Numbered from the stretch's first letter, positions 52,325-61,356 are shown. The stretch is DNA of 64,000 nt from JAKEGN01 sp964465665 (GCA_964465665.1 CAYXKM010000285.1:1-64000), one strand, 5' to 3'. Notes: generated from the letters alone by a model not told the origin. Numbers and translations: made by a program.

Positions 52325-54145
52325 ATGCGGAACAAGACTGTACGCGTAACCATGGCCCAGGCCCTGGTGAAGTATCTCGCTGCACAACGCATCGAAGTCG
52401 ACGGTGCGCCGGTGTCACTCTTCGCCGGCATGTTTGCGATCTTCGGGCACGGCAACGTGGCAGGGCTCGGCGAAGCCCTGCAAGACGAGCGTGGACGCAT
52501 GCCCGTGTATCGCGCGCACAATGAGCAGGCGATGGCACATGCCGCGATCGCGTTCGCCAAAGCGAGCAAGCGCCGACGCATGATGGCGTGCACTACATCG
52601 GTCGGCCCCGGTGCAACCAACATGGTGACCGCGGCGGCGCTCGCGCATGTCAATCGCCTGCCGGTACTCCTGCTGCCAGGCGACACTTTTGCCAGCCGCC
52701 GGCCGGACCCGGTGCTGCAGCAAATCGAATCCTTTGCAGAGCCTTCGATCAGCGCGAACGATTGCTTTCGCCCGGTGGTGCGTTTCTGGGATCGTATAGT
52801 ACGTCCCGAGCAACTACTGGCGTCGCTGCCGCAGGCGCTTTCGGTGCTGACCGACCCGGCCGACTGCGGCCCGGCCCTGCTTGCGTTGCCGCAAGACGTG
52901 CAAGCGGAAGCGTTCGAGTACCCGGCCGGATTTTTCAACGAAACCCTGCACGTCGTTGCGCGACCGCGTGCGGACAGTGCAGCCATCGCGCGCGCGGCGG
53001 CAGAACTGCGCACAGCAAAGCGTCCGATGATCATCGCCGGCGGCGGTGTGCACTACGCCGATGCCAATGGTGTGCTCGCGGATTTCAGCAGCCGGCACAG
53101 CATCCCGGTTGCCGAGACGCAAGCCGGCAAAGGGGCATTGCCCTGGGACCATCCCCTGAACGCCGGGGCCATCGGCGTCACCGGCAGCTCCGCGGCAAAC
53201 CGCCTCGCAGCCGAAGCGGACCTGATTATTGCCATCGGCACACGGCTGCAGGATTTCACCACGGCGTCGCAAACTTTGTTTGCCGATAACGCTGCATTTG
53301 TTGCCATCAACGTCTGTCGGCACGATGCCATCAAGCGCAAGGCAATGGCCTTGCGTGGAGATGCGGCCGCAACCCTCGAGGACCTGCAATCGCAGCTCGG
53401 GGGTTACAGCAGCGACACGGATTGGAAAAAACTCACGGTGACGGCGATTGGCGAATGGCAGAATGATGTCGATGCAGCGATTCTCGCGCCGGCCGAGGGA
53501 TTACCTGGCGACGCAGCCGTTATCGGTGCCGTCAACAAACTGAGCACTGCGGCGACCACCGTGGTGTGCGCAGCAGGCGGACTGCCCGGTGAGTTGCACA
53601 AATTGTGGCGGGCGAGCGGACCCGACAGTTACCACCTCGAGTACGGTTATTCCTGCATGGGCTACGAGATTGCGGGCGGGCTTGGCGTCAAAATGGCGAA
53701 GCCGGATCGCGAAGTCATCGTGCTGGTCGGCGACGGCAGTTACCTGATGCTCAATTCGGAGATCGCGACCTCGATCGCACTCGGGCAGAAGATCATCATC
53801 ATCGTGCTCGACAATCGAGGTTTCGGTTGCATCAACCGTCTGCAGCAATCCTGCGGCGGCGACGCCTACAACAATCTCCTGGATTTACAGCCGCGGGTCG
53901 ATTTCGTGATGCACGCGAGGTCACTGGGCGCGGACGCAACGCTTGCAGCGAATCTCGTCGAACTCGCGCAGGCGCTTGATGCGGCACGCGGGGCCGATCG
54001 GACCAGCGTCATCGTCATCGAGACCGATCCAGCTCAGTCCACTGCTGCTGGTGGCGCCTGGTGGGACGTGCCGGTTGCTGAAGTCTCGGACAGCAAGAAG
54101 GTGCGCGATGCCTATCGCCGCTATGAAAAGGAACGCAAGCAATGA
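52325..54145 (+). CDS. iolD: 3D-(3,5/4)-trihydroxycyclohexane-1,2-dione hydrolase
   Basis: A 606-residue thiamine-diphosphate-dependent hydrolase opening the inositol ring. The TPP-dependent architecture is complete: N-terminal Pyr domain (GHGNVAGLGEALQ and the Glu region), middle domain, and C-terminal PP domain with the Mg/TPP motif GDGSYLMLNSEIATS (near 473). Length is that of IolD in other bacteria. It lies 18 bases after iolC and overlaps iolE by four bases (ATGA). Confidence 0.94.
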   Translation: MRNKTVRVTMAQALVKYLAAQRIEVDGAPVSLFAGMFAIFGHGNVAGLGEALQDERGRMPVYRAHNEQAMAHAAIAFAKASKRRRMMACTTSVGPGATNMVTAAALAHVNRLPVLLLPGDTFASRRPDPVLQQIESFAEPSISANDCFRPVVRFWDRIVRPEQLLASLPQALSVLTDPADCGPALLALPQDVQAEAFEYPAGFFNETLHVVARPRADSAAIARAAAELRTAKRPMIIAGGGVHYADANGVLADFSSRHSIPVAETQAGKGALPWDHPLNAGAIGVTGSSAANRLAAEADLIIAIGTRLQDFTTASQTLFADNAAFVAINVCRHDAIKRKAMALRGDAAATLEDLQSQLGGYSSDTDWKKLTVTAIGEWQNDVDAAILAPAEGLPGDAAVIGAVNKLSTAATTVVCAAGGLPGELHKLWRASGPDSYHLEYGYSCMGYEIAGGLGVKMAKPDREVIVLVGDGSYLMLNSEIATSIALGQKIIIIVLDNRGFGCINRLQQSCGGDAYNNLLDLQPRVDFVMHARSLGADATLAANLVELAQALDAARGADRTSVIVIETDPAQSTAAGGAWWDVPVAEVSDSKKVRDAYRRYEKERKQ

Positions 54146-55017
54146 ACGTGCGCATCGGCATCAATCCGTTGACCTGGAGCAACGATGACCTGCCCGCGCT
54201 CGGTGCCGATATATCGCTGGAGACCTGCTTCAGCGAAGCGGCGGCGGCGGGTTATGCGGGCGTCGAACTCGGACACAAGTTTCCGCGGCAGCCAAAGGTC
54301 CTGGGTCCGTTGCTGGCGAATCACGGACTCGAGCTCGTCTCCGGCTGGTACAGCATGCGTTTGCTGGAGCGCGACGCAGAAGCGGAATTCGCCGCCATGC
54401 AGCCGCACTTCGAATTGCTCGCAGCGCTCGGCAGCAATGTAATGGTCTGCGCGGAAGTAACAGCCTGTGTGCATTCCGACATCAACGCGCGTCTCTCGGG
54501 CCGGCCGCAGTTGCCAAAAAACGCTTTCGATAAGCTTGCCTCACGACTCTCGGAACTCGCCAAACGCATGCGCGAGCGCGGCATGCGACTCGCCTATCAC
54601 CACCACATGGGCACCGTGGTGCAAAGCGAGGCAGAAATCGACACGCTGATGGAAAGTTGCACGCCGGAAGTCGAGCTGCTGCTGGACACGGGCCATCTTG
54701 CGTTTGCCGGCGGTGATCCGGTGCGCGTCGCGACGATATATGCACCGCGCATTGCACATGTGCACTGCAAGGATATACGTCCCGATGTGCTGCGACGCGT
54801 GCTGAATCGCGATACGAGCTTCCTCGAAGCCGTGCTGCAGGGTGTATTCACCGTCCCGGGCGACGGCAGCATCGACTACGACAAGGTGTTCGTGCCCTTG
54901 CGGGAATCGAATTACGCAGGCTGGCTGGTGGTCGAGGCCGAGCAGGATCCCGCAATCGCCGACCCCGTTACCTACGCCAGCAAAGGCTACGCCACGTTGC
55001 AGCGCCTCAGCAGCTAA
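54142..55017 (+). CDS. iolE: inosose (2-keto-myo-inositol) dehydratase
   Basis: A 291-residue TIM-barrel enzyme of the xylose-isomerase-like (AP endonuclease 2) group. It starts GINPLTWSNDDLP, the family N-terminus, and has the metal-site segments GVELGHKFP, LAYHHHMGTV and LLLDTGHLAFAGGDP, with VHCKDIRPD close to the active site. It dehydrates inosose to the diketone that IolD cleaves. The ATGA overlap couples it to iolD. It is the last iol gene; a REP element follows within 8 bases of its stop. Confidence 0.93.
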   Translation: MNVRIGINPLTWSNDDLPALGADISLETCFSEAAAAGYAGVELGHKFPRQPKVLGPLLANHGLELVSGWYSMRLLERDAEAEFAAMQPHFELLAALGSNVMVCAEVTACVHSDINARLSGRPQLPKNAFDKLASRLSELAKRMRERGMRLAYHHHMGTVVQSEAEIDTLMESCTPEVELLLDTGHLAFAGGDPVRVATIYAPRIAHVHCKDIRPDVLRRVLNRDTSFLEAVLQGVFTVPGDGSIDYDKVFVPLRESNYAGWLVVEAEQDPAIADPVTYASKGYATLQRLSS

Positions 55018-55024
55018 ACCCGCC

Positions 55025-55151
55025 TGTAGGAGCGCGCATTGCGCGCGACCTTTTGCCTCGGACATCGCAGCATGCCGGCACCACGCCGGTCTGCCCTTCG
55101 TCAAACTGCGGTGCCTGTATGTAGTAGTGGCCGGCAATGCAGGCTCCTGCG
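55025..55151. repeat. REPIN-like pair of inverted REP elements
   Basis: One 26-base REP, TGTAGGAGC...GCGCGACC (55025-55050), starts 7 bases past the iolE stop. A degenerate copy in the opposite orientation lies at 55126-55151 (reverse complement CGCAGGAGCCTGCATTGC then GGCCACT). The spacing of about 75 bases is typical of two-REP (REPIN) units. It is just before the convergent phytase gene stop and may terminate or protect the iol mRNA. Confidence 0.65.
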
Positions 55152-55162
55152 GTCGCACTGAT

Positions 55163-57211
55163 TCAGTCGAGCTGCAATGCCAGTTTCACGTCGGTCCAGG
55201 AGACGAACTTGAAGTTTTGTGGTTCTTCGGGCGCGACGTTGCGGCCGTCCTGTACCACCAGCAAGCCGTCGGGAAATGCCGGTCCGAATCCCGAACTCGA
55301 GACGTCGAGGCCGTCCGTTTCCGATGCGCCATCGATGCCTGCGGCGGCATTGGCGACGATGTGGAAATGACCCACGTAGGCGTTGTCGCCATCTCGACGG
55401 TACAGGACATAGTTGTCGGCTCCCTGGTTTGAAACCACGAGGTAGCCGCCGCCGTCAGGACCGGTCCACAAAGCCAGACCCTCGACGTCGTCTGTCAGCC
55501 GCCCGTCTTCGGTGTTGTCGATGAGCGTGCGTGCGTCGCCGCCATCGGGTTCCGCCGAATACTTCCATACGCCGACGTCTTCTTCCGCGACATACAGGAT
55601 GCCGGTCTCGTCATCGGCGACGCAGCCTTCAGCCTGCGTGCCCACGACGAACTCGCGAACCTGCTCAATGGCTACTTTGCCGTTGCCGTCATCAAACAGG
55701 CGCCATTGACGAAATGTGCCGAGATCGCTTTCATTGATGAACACAAAAAACTCGCCGGATGTTCTGCTGCGATACATGCACTGGCCGTAGGGATCCTGGA
55801 AGCCGGTCGGCAGCACGCCGGCGGCGACATCGATCAGCTGGCGGGAACCGGTGTCGATGCGATATGCGGCGATGCTGTCGTTGCTGCGGTTACTCGCTGT
55901 GACCAGCGTTACCGCCTCTCCGCCGAGCGGAAAGTCATAACGCAGATCGACATTGTTCATCTTGCCGTCCGGCAAGACCTGCAGGGTTTTGCCATTGAGG
56001 TCGTAAACGTGTAACCCCGCCTGCTTGTTGGTACCAATCACGAGACTCAGCGTCGGATCGTCTGGATGCACCCAGATCGCGGGATCGTCTGCCGCGTCGC
56101 CAAGACTCGGCATCACGTCAGTTTCAACCAGCGGGCGTACGACAGCGGGACGCGAATACTCGGGCTCTGCGGCTGCCGTCTTTAACCCGCCGGCGCGCGC
56201 CAGCAATTCCCATGCAATGAGCTTGAGATTTGGCCCGCCGGCGGAACCGGACTCATCGGCAACGGCCAGCACGCCACCGGGATACGCATCGGCAAAATTC
56301 GAGGTTGTAACGGTCACTCCCTCCGGCTCGACGAGGCCGTCCGCGGCGAAGGTCGCGATCCGTGCGCCGTCGGGCAACCGGTAAGTCAGCAGTTCGCCGG
56401 AGCTGGCATCCGCGACCAGCAGATAGGAAAGATCCGCATCCACCGGGTAAACAGCGACGCCTTTCAAGTCGTCGCCAAGCATGCCCCAGGGTGCCCGCAG
56501 GTCGAGGATTTCACGCGTCGTATCGCTCTCTGGCTCCGCGCCGAAGCGCCAGATCCCGGTTGCTTCGTCACTGACGTACAGCATGCCGTCGCGCGGATCG
56601 ACGGCGCAGAAACCGCTGCCTTTGCCGGAGGGAAAACTGCGCAGCTGGGTCGCGCTGATAGTCCCGTTCGCTTCGAACATTTCGTATTGGAAGACCAGCC
56701 CGGCATCGGTCACGGCGTACAGATAGTCGCTTCCCGAAAGCCGGCTGCGATAATGACAAAGTCCGACAACTTCGTCGTAATGGGCAATCGGTTCCTGCAT
56801 CAGGGATTTCAGCTCCAACGATTCCGGGTCGAATGTGTAAGCACCCGTCGTCGACGTCGCTGCGTCGTGAACGACGACCAGCGGACTGCTGGCGCCACCG
56901 AGCACGACGTCGGAGACCAGGGCCACCAGGCTGGCTTCGAGGTTCGCTACGTTGCCGGCACGGCGGCCGTCCGTTGTGTAGATCTCCAGTCCCGCGATGC
57001 CGGCTGCGGCAAGGATGTATGCGTTGCCGGAGGCGTCCGACCAGAACGCGGCATTCACCGGTGCGGCATACTCGACCGCCGGGGTATTGGCGCTGACGGC
57101 GACCTGTCTTGCGGATTCACCCGGTGTGTCCGTGGCCAGTTCGGGCTCGCAAGGCGCACCGCAAGCGCCGGCGAGGGCGGTCGTAATGACTATCAAGCCT
57201 ATGTTTTTCAT
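55163..57211 (-). CDS. tandem beta-propeller 3-phytase lipoprotein
   Basis: A 682-residue lipoprotein (lipobox ALAGAC, Cys near residue 17) with two beta-propeller phytase domains. The C-terminal domain (about 335-682) is intact: DDPAIWVHPDDPTLSLVIG, NNVDLRYDF, RSNDSIAAYRI and DDETGILYVAEEDVGVW carry the Ca2+-binding acidic residues of Bacillus-type phytases. The N-terminal domain has the blades but has lost the DDPAIW equivalent (VNAAFWSD), so it may only bind substrate. It cleaves phytate outside the cell to lower inositol phosphates. ATG 57211 has GAGGAG upstream and fits the signal peptide better than GTG 57229. It converges on iolE and is divergent from the organophosphate transporter. 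Confidence 0.9.
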   Translation of the reverse strand: MKNIGLIVITTALAGACGAPCEPELATDTPGESARQVAVSANTPAVEYAAPVNAAFWSDASGNAYILAAAGIAGLEIYTTDGRRAGNVANLEASLVALVSDVVLGGASSPLVVVHDAATSTTGAYTFDPESLELKSLMQEPIAHYDEVVGLCHYRSRLSGSDYLYAVTDAGLVFQYEMFEANGTISATQLRSFPSGKGSGFCAVDPRDGMLYVSDEATGIWRFGAEPESDTTREILDLRAPWGMLGDDLKGVAVYPVDADLSYLLVADASSGELLTYRLPDGARIATFAADGLVEPEGVTVTTSNFADAYPGGVLAVADESGSAGGPNLKLIAWELLARAGGLKTAAAEPEYSRPAVVRPLVETDVMPSLGDAADDPAIWVHPDDPTLSLVIGTNKQAGLHVYDLNGKTLQVLPDGKMNNVDLRYDFPLGGEAVTLVTASNRSNDSIAAYRIDTGSRQLIDVAAGVLPTGFQDPYGQCMYRSRTSGEFFVFINESDLGTFRQWRLFDDGNGKVAIEQVREFVVGTQAEGCVADDETGILYVAEEDVGVWKYSAEPDGGDARTLIDNTEDGRLTDDVEGLALWTGPDGGGYLVVSNQGADNYVLYRRDGDNAYVGHFHIVANAAAGIDGASETDGLDVSSSGFGPAFPDGLLVVQDGRNVAPEEPQNFKFVSWTDVKLALQLD

Positions 57212-57291
57212 AGTTTTATTGCTCCTCACGGGACTACCCGGTCGCTGACTTAAGTGCTGGAATATGTATTTTACTTTCTATTATAATCGAA

Positions 57292-57302
57292 TGAAAATTT
57301 CA
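57292..57302. promoter_or_regulatory. TGAAA-A-TTTCA palindrome in the phytase/transporter gap
   Basis: The 193-base gap between the divergent phytase and MFS genes holds TGAAAATTTCA. Its half-sites equal those of the iol palindromes, but the arms are one base apart instead of six. A TATAAT at 57282-57287 is next to it, but no good -35 box is seen. It could be a variant site for the same regulator or chance in AT-rich DNA. Confidence 0.3.
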
Positions 57303-57404
57303 AATGCCTCGGGGTGGGGGCGGCGCGGGTCGGCAACCCGGCCAGCGTCCGCGCCGGTGATTCGCAACGAAACCGTCTTCGGACTGCAGGATACTTAGCC
57401 GACC

Positions 57405-58751
57405 GTGCGAAAACTCATGCAATTGTTTGCCACCGGTGCCGATCAGCCATCGATCACGGACCGCGCCACGGTCGACGGCCTGTACCGCCGTCACCGGATG
57501 CGTATCCTGATCGCGATCACGCTGGGCTACGGACTCGCTTATACCTGCCGGCTGGCCCTGTCGGTCGTAAAAAAGCCGCTGCTGGACGAGGGCATATTCA
57601 CGCCCATCGAACTCGGCATGATCGGTGCCGCGCTGTTCTATGCCTACGCCTTCGGCAAGCTCGTGAACGGCTTCCTCGCCGACCACGCCAACATGAAAGT
57701 TTTCTTCGCCTTCGGCCTGCTGCTGTCGGCGCTCGCCAACATCGGCATGGGCTTCTCCACCGTGCTGTGGGTTTGCATCGTGTTGTGGGCGCTGAACGGC
57801 TGGTTCCAGGGATTCGGCGCGCCTGCCGGCATCGTCGCGCTGGCGAGCTGGTTCAGCAACAGCGAGCGCGGCCGTTACTACGGTATATGGAGTACCGCGC
57901 ATTCACTCGGCGAAGGACTGACTTTCGTGGCGGTTGCAGCACTGGTCGCAACTTTCGGCTGGCGCTTCGGTTTCTGGACGCCTGGAGTGTTGTGTGTATT
58001 CGTCGCGGCGGCAATTTATTTCCTGATGCAGGACCGTCCGCGCACGCTGGGATTGCCGGACGTCAACGACTGGCATGGCGATCGCTGGGGTCCGCCCGCG
58101 GCACAGGAAACTCGGTCCAGCCTGTGGAAAACGCAGTTGTCGATCCTGGTGCTGCCGTCAATCTGGATATTGGGCCTCGCCAGCGCCACAAACTACGTGG
58201 TGCGTTACGCGATCAACAGCTGGGGAATTCTGTACTTGCAGGAAGGCCGCGGCTATTCGCTGGTGGAGGCCGGCACGCTGCTGATGGTCAACACGATTGC
58301 CGGCCTGATCGGTTGCATCCTGTTCGGCTACATCTCGGACAAAGCCTTCGGCGCGCGGCGACCGCCCGCCAATTTCCTGTTTGCCATCGTCGAGATCATT
58401 GCGCTCATATTGATTTTTTACGGCCCGCAAAACACGGCCATGCTGTACTTCGCCTTCGTCCTGTACGGCATCGGCCTGAATGGCCTGGTGACGTCGCTCG
58501 GCGGCCTGTTCGGCGCCGATATCGTGCCGAAACGGGCGGTCGGTGCGGTCATGGGGTTCGTCGGTATTTTCAGTTACATCGGCGCCGGTATCCAGGAAAA
58601 CGTGAGTGGCTACCTGATCCAAAAGGGCAGCAGCACGGTCGATGGCGTGCGCGTATACGACTTCAGCGAAGTCATCATTTTCTGGCTGGCCGCATCCGTG
58701 GTGTCGATGTTGCTCGCGGCTACCCTGTGGCGCGTGCGGTTGCGTGACTGA
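57405..58751 (+). CDS. MFS transporter of the organophosphate:phosphate antiporter (GlpT/UhpT-like) type
   Basis: A 448-residue permease with twelve predicted helices. The N-terminal GYGLAYTCRLALSVVKKPL and the GIVALASWFSNSERGRYYGIW segment resemble the organophosphate:Pi antiporter family, which takes up glycerol-3-P, hexose-P or similar. In this locus the natural guess is inositol monophosphate or inositol. The GTG at 57405 starts it; an ATG at 57417 is an alternative. It precedes the PfkB kinase by 24 bases, and its gene is divergent from the phytase. Confidence 0.85.
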   Translation: MRKLMQLFATGADQPSITDRATVDGLYRRHRMRILIAITLGYGLAYTCRLALSVVKKPLLDEGIFTPIELGMIGAALFYAYAFGKLVNGFLADHANMKVFFAFGLLLSALANIGMGFSTVLWVCIVLWALNGWFQGFGAPAGIVALASWFSNSERGRYYGIWSTAHSLGEGLTFVAVAALVATFGWRFGFWTPGVLCVFVAAAIYFLMQDRPRTLGLPDVNDWHGDRWGPPAAQETRSSLWKTQLSILVLPSIWILGLASATNYVVRYAINSWGILYLQEGRGYSLVEAGTLLMVNTIAGLIGCILFGYISDKAFGARRPPANFLFAIVEIIALILIFYGPQNTAMLYFAFVLYGIGLNGLVTSLGGLFGADIVPKRAVGAVMGFVGIFSYIGAGIQENVSGYLIQKGSSTVDGVRVYDFSEVIIFWLAASVVSMLLAATLWRVRLRD

Positions 58752-58775
58752 AGCGATCTTCCAACGGAGAACTGT

Positions 58776-59660
58776 GTGCATTCCTACGACCTCGTCACGA
58801 TCGGCAACTACACGAAAGACACAATCGTCACCCGCAAGGGAACGCGCCACGTCGACGGCGGCGGCTACAGTTATGCAGCGCACGCCGCGAAGCTCAGGGG
58901 AATCTCGGTTGGCGCGGTAACGCGACTGGCAGCCGACGATCGCAAATCAACCGATGCTCTGCGCACCAAAGGGATCGAGGTGCACATTTTCGAATCGCCG
59001 CAATCGACCTTGATGCGCCTCGAATACCCGACCGACAATGTCGACGAACGTACGCTCACCGTGGCAGCAGTGGCCGAACCGTTCACAGCCGAGTTGCTGA
59101 AGCCGTTTTATGCCCGCGCAATCATCGTCAATGGTTCTGCGCGCGGTGAAGCCTCGCTCGAGGTCATGCAATCGCTGAAGAAAAAAGGCGGGAAACTTTG
59201 CGCCGATGTGCAGGGTTTCGTGCGCATCGTGACCGGGGATGGTCGCCTGAAGTACGAGCGATGGCCCGAGCAATCTGCAATCCTGTCGCTGGTCGATATG
59301 CTGAAGACCGACGCGGTGGAAGCCGAGTTCCTTACCGGTGAGTCCGACATACACCGCGCCGCTGCAGCGCTTGCCGGTGACGGTCCGTCCGAGGTCGTGC
59401 TTACACATCGCGACGGGGTGCTGGTGCTTTCGGATGGCAGCTATTTCGAAGCAGGGTTTCACCCGGAGGAGTTGCGCGGTCGCAGCGGACGCGGCGATAC
59501 CTGCATGGGTTCCTACGTGTCTTGCCGGCTGGACGCTTCCGCCAACGAAGCGACGGTTTGGGCCGCCGCAGTTACCAGCCTGAAAATGGAGCGGGAAGGC
59601 CCGGTCATGTGCTCGCGCGAGGACGTCGAAGCGCTCATCGCGCGGCGTTACTCCGCATAA
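58776..59660 (+). CDS. PfkB-family kinase with GRGD motif, possible inositol kinase
   Basis: A 294-residue carbohydrate kinase. It starts DLVTIGNYTKDTIVTRKG and has the C-terminal anion-hole/catalytic segment RSGRGDTCMGSYVS (about 233-246), where the standard GAGD is GRGD while the catalytic Asp is kept. This motif is seen in PfkB kinases of the myo-inositol kinase-like branch. The likely substrate is therefore inositol or a cyclitol, but this rests on context. GGAGA precedes the GTG start. The kinase lies between transporter and phosphatase in one run. Confidence 0.8.
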   Translation: MHSYDLVTIGNYTKDTIVTRKGTRHVDGGGYSYAAHAAKLRGISVGAVTRLAADDRKSTDALRTKGIEVHIFESPQSTLMRLEYPTDNVDERTLTVAAVAEPFTAELLKPFYARAIIVNGSARGEASLEVMQSLKKKGGKLCADVQGFVRIVTGDGRLKYERWPEQSAILSLVDMLKTDAVEAEFLTGESDIHRAAAALAGDGPSEVVLTHRDGVLVLSDGSYFEAGFHPEELRGRSGRGDTCMGSYVSCRLDASANEATVWAAAVTSLKMEREGPVMCSREDVEALIARRYSA

Positions 59661-59679
59661 GATAAGAGAGGATTTTGTC

Positions 59680-60939
59680 ATGCCTGCCCGCATCATCGTC
59701 GTTGCCGCACTAACGCTCGCTGCCTGCAGCGGCATTGCCACTTCGCCCGATTCGCAACCGCCGCTCAGCATTCTGGTGTTTGGCGATACCGGCTATGACT
59801 ACAACTGGCTGGAAGCCGAGGATTACGAGAACGCGTTTACCGCCCGCGAGTTCGTCGTTTACGAACTCGATGACTGGCTCGAAGACAATCGGCCGATCGA
59901 GGATTTCGACCCGCCGCCGATGCATTTTGCAGAGCAGACCGGCGGCTACGTGGAGAGGAGCGGCATGTGGCCCGTGTCCAAAGCCATGCAAGCGTGGTGC
60001 GCCGCAGCGGAGCGCTGCAGATTCGGCGTCATGCTGGGGGACAACATCTACGATGCTGGCGCAACCGTTGGCGCCGACGGGCGCGACGATGCCGAAAGAT
60101 TCGAGGAACTGCTGAATCTGCCGTACAAGGGCTTGCAGGAACAGGATCCGGAGTTCGTCATTTACCCGGTGCTCGGCAATCACGACTGGGATACTTCGCG
60201 CGAGGGCGCAATCGCGCAGCTGGAATATATGCAGCAATCACCGCTGTATGCGATGGGCAACTTCTATTACCGGGCGAAGCCATCGCCGGATGTGGAAGTG
60301 TTCGCCATCGATACGACTTTGCTGTTGAACGCCGAGACAGTGTACGACGATGCCGTCGCCCCGGATGGCACACCGATAGATACCGGTGAGGAAGACAATG
60401 ACGAACCTTGGGCCATGCCGCTGGGCGACGAGGCGCGCATGCTCGTTTGGCTCGAAGAATCGCTCGCGCAATCGGATGCGCGCTGGAAGCTGGTCATCGG
60501 CCATCACCCGATCTGGTCCTCGTCCGGCACCAAGCAGGAGGAAGCGAACGTGCTGCGCCGCCTTCTGATGCCGGTGCTGTGTCGATACGCCGACGCTTAC
60601 CTGGTGGGCCACGATCACACGCTGGAAATTCATACCGATGATTGCCGCACGGAAGGGGAGCGTTACCGAGACGCGCCGCCGTTGTTGCAGTTGATCTCCG
60701 GCGCAGGCGCAAAGCAACGGCCAGTGCACAGGCCTTTCATGGCCTGGCAGGACCGCGAGTATCCACAGAAGACCACGTGGTTTGCCGAGGGCATGCTCTG
60801 GGGTTTCGCTGAACTGGTGCTGACCGATGAGACCGCGACCGTGCACCTCGTGACCACGCCTGAAAACGGCAGCGGCGAGACGCAACTCGAGTTCAGCAAG
60901 GAATTCCTGCGCCGATCCGGACGACTGCCGGCTTTGTGA
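59680..60939 (+). CDS. purple-acid-phosphatase-like metallophosphatase lipoprotein
   Basis: A 419-residue lipoprotein (lipobox LTLAAC, Cys near residue 12) of the metallophosphoesterase fold similar to tartrate-resistant acid phosphatases. Metal motifs appear in order: VFGDTGYD, GDNIYDAG, GNHDWD, GHHPIW and GHDHTLE. Such enzymes remove phosphate from mono-esters, so it could finish what the phytase leaves (phytases of this type stop at lower InsPs) to free inositol. GAGAGGA is properly placed ahead of the ATG. A REP element follows 3 bases past the stop. Confidence 0.87.
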   Translation: MPARIIVVAALTLAACSGIATSPDSQPPLSILVFGDTGYDYNWLEAEDYENAFTAREFVVYELDDWLEDNRPIEDFDPPPMHFAEQTGGYVERSGMWPVSKAMQAWCAAAERCRFGVMLGDNIYDAGATVGADGRDDAERFEELLNLPYKGLQEQDPEFVIYPVLGNHDWDTSREGAIAQLEYMQQSPLYAMGNFYYRAKPSPDVEVFAIDTTLLLNAETVYDDAVAPDGTPIDTGEEDNDEPWAMPLGDEARMLVWLEESLAQSDARWKLVIGHHPIWSSSGTKQEEANVLRRLLMPVLCRYADAYLVGHDHTLEIHTDDCRTEGERYRDAPPLLQLISGAGAKQRPVHRPFMAWQDREYPQKTTWFAEGMLWGFAELVLTDETATVHLVTTPENGSGETQLEFSKEFLRRSGRLPAL

Positions 60940-60941
60940 CC

Positions 60942-60967
60942 GGTCGCCTGCAGTGCAGGCTCCTACA
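60942..60967 (-). repeat. REP element after the phosphatase gene
   Basis: The reverse complement reads TGTAGGAGCC...GCGACC and matches the element at 55025-55050 at most positions, in the opposite orientation. It starts 3 bases after the phosphatase stop. The two copies bracket the phytase-to-phosphatase block and could form long-range inverted repeats or stabilise the 3' ends of two mRNAs. Confidence 0.65.
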
Positions 60968-61066
60968 GCGCGACTTCCGGCAATGTGAATTCGGCGGTCG
61001 CGCGTAACCCTTTGATTGCTGCATCGCGGATAGCGCGGTGAACCGGTCCTCACTTACCCTCGGCCG

Positions 61067-61300
61067 ATGATCCGCATGTCCACATTTCTCGAGTTACAGC
61101 AAAACCACCATACGCTGGGACTTTACTGCATACACTGCAATCGCTGGGGCGTCGCGGACCTTCAGAGCCTCATCGATACCGGTCGAGGAGATTCTGCAGT
61201 CACCGGTGCAAGGTTTCGCTGCCGCGATTGCGGTTCGGTCGTGGAGAAACAGCTTCGGCCACCGGTGCCGGCTCTTGGCGGGACCACACGTTATATTTAG
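61067..61300 (+). CDS. small zinc-ribbon-like protein
   Basis: A 77-residue protein with CIHCNRW near residue 21 and CRDCGS near 52, a CxxC...CxxC pair suited to bind one zinc ion. A short basic C-terminus follows. There is no recognised family and no obvious ribosome site before the ATG at 61067 (an ATG at 61076 is an alternative), so it is only moderately supported. It lies alone between the phosphatase and the Frag1-like gene. Confidence 0.5.
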   Translation: MIRMSTFLELQQNHHTLGLYCIHCNRWGVADLQSLIDTGRGDSAVTGARFRCRDCGSVVEKQLRPPVPALGGTTRYI

Positions 61301-61356
61301 GGCCAGCGGAATCTGTTACGTGGCTTGATTCGCAAGTGACGACGAACGTAACCAAA

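Noticed and set aside
57282..57287. TATAAT box in the phytase/MFS gap as a promoter
   Set aside because: No suitable -35 element at 16-18 bases is present on either strand, so I cannot call a promoter.
57314..58747. A second long frame over the MFS transporter
   Set aside because: It is shifted relative to the transporter frame, is Arg-rich and has no membrane helices, unlike the clear MFS protein.
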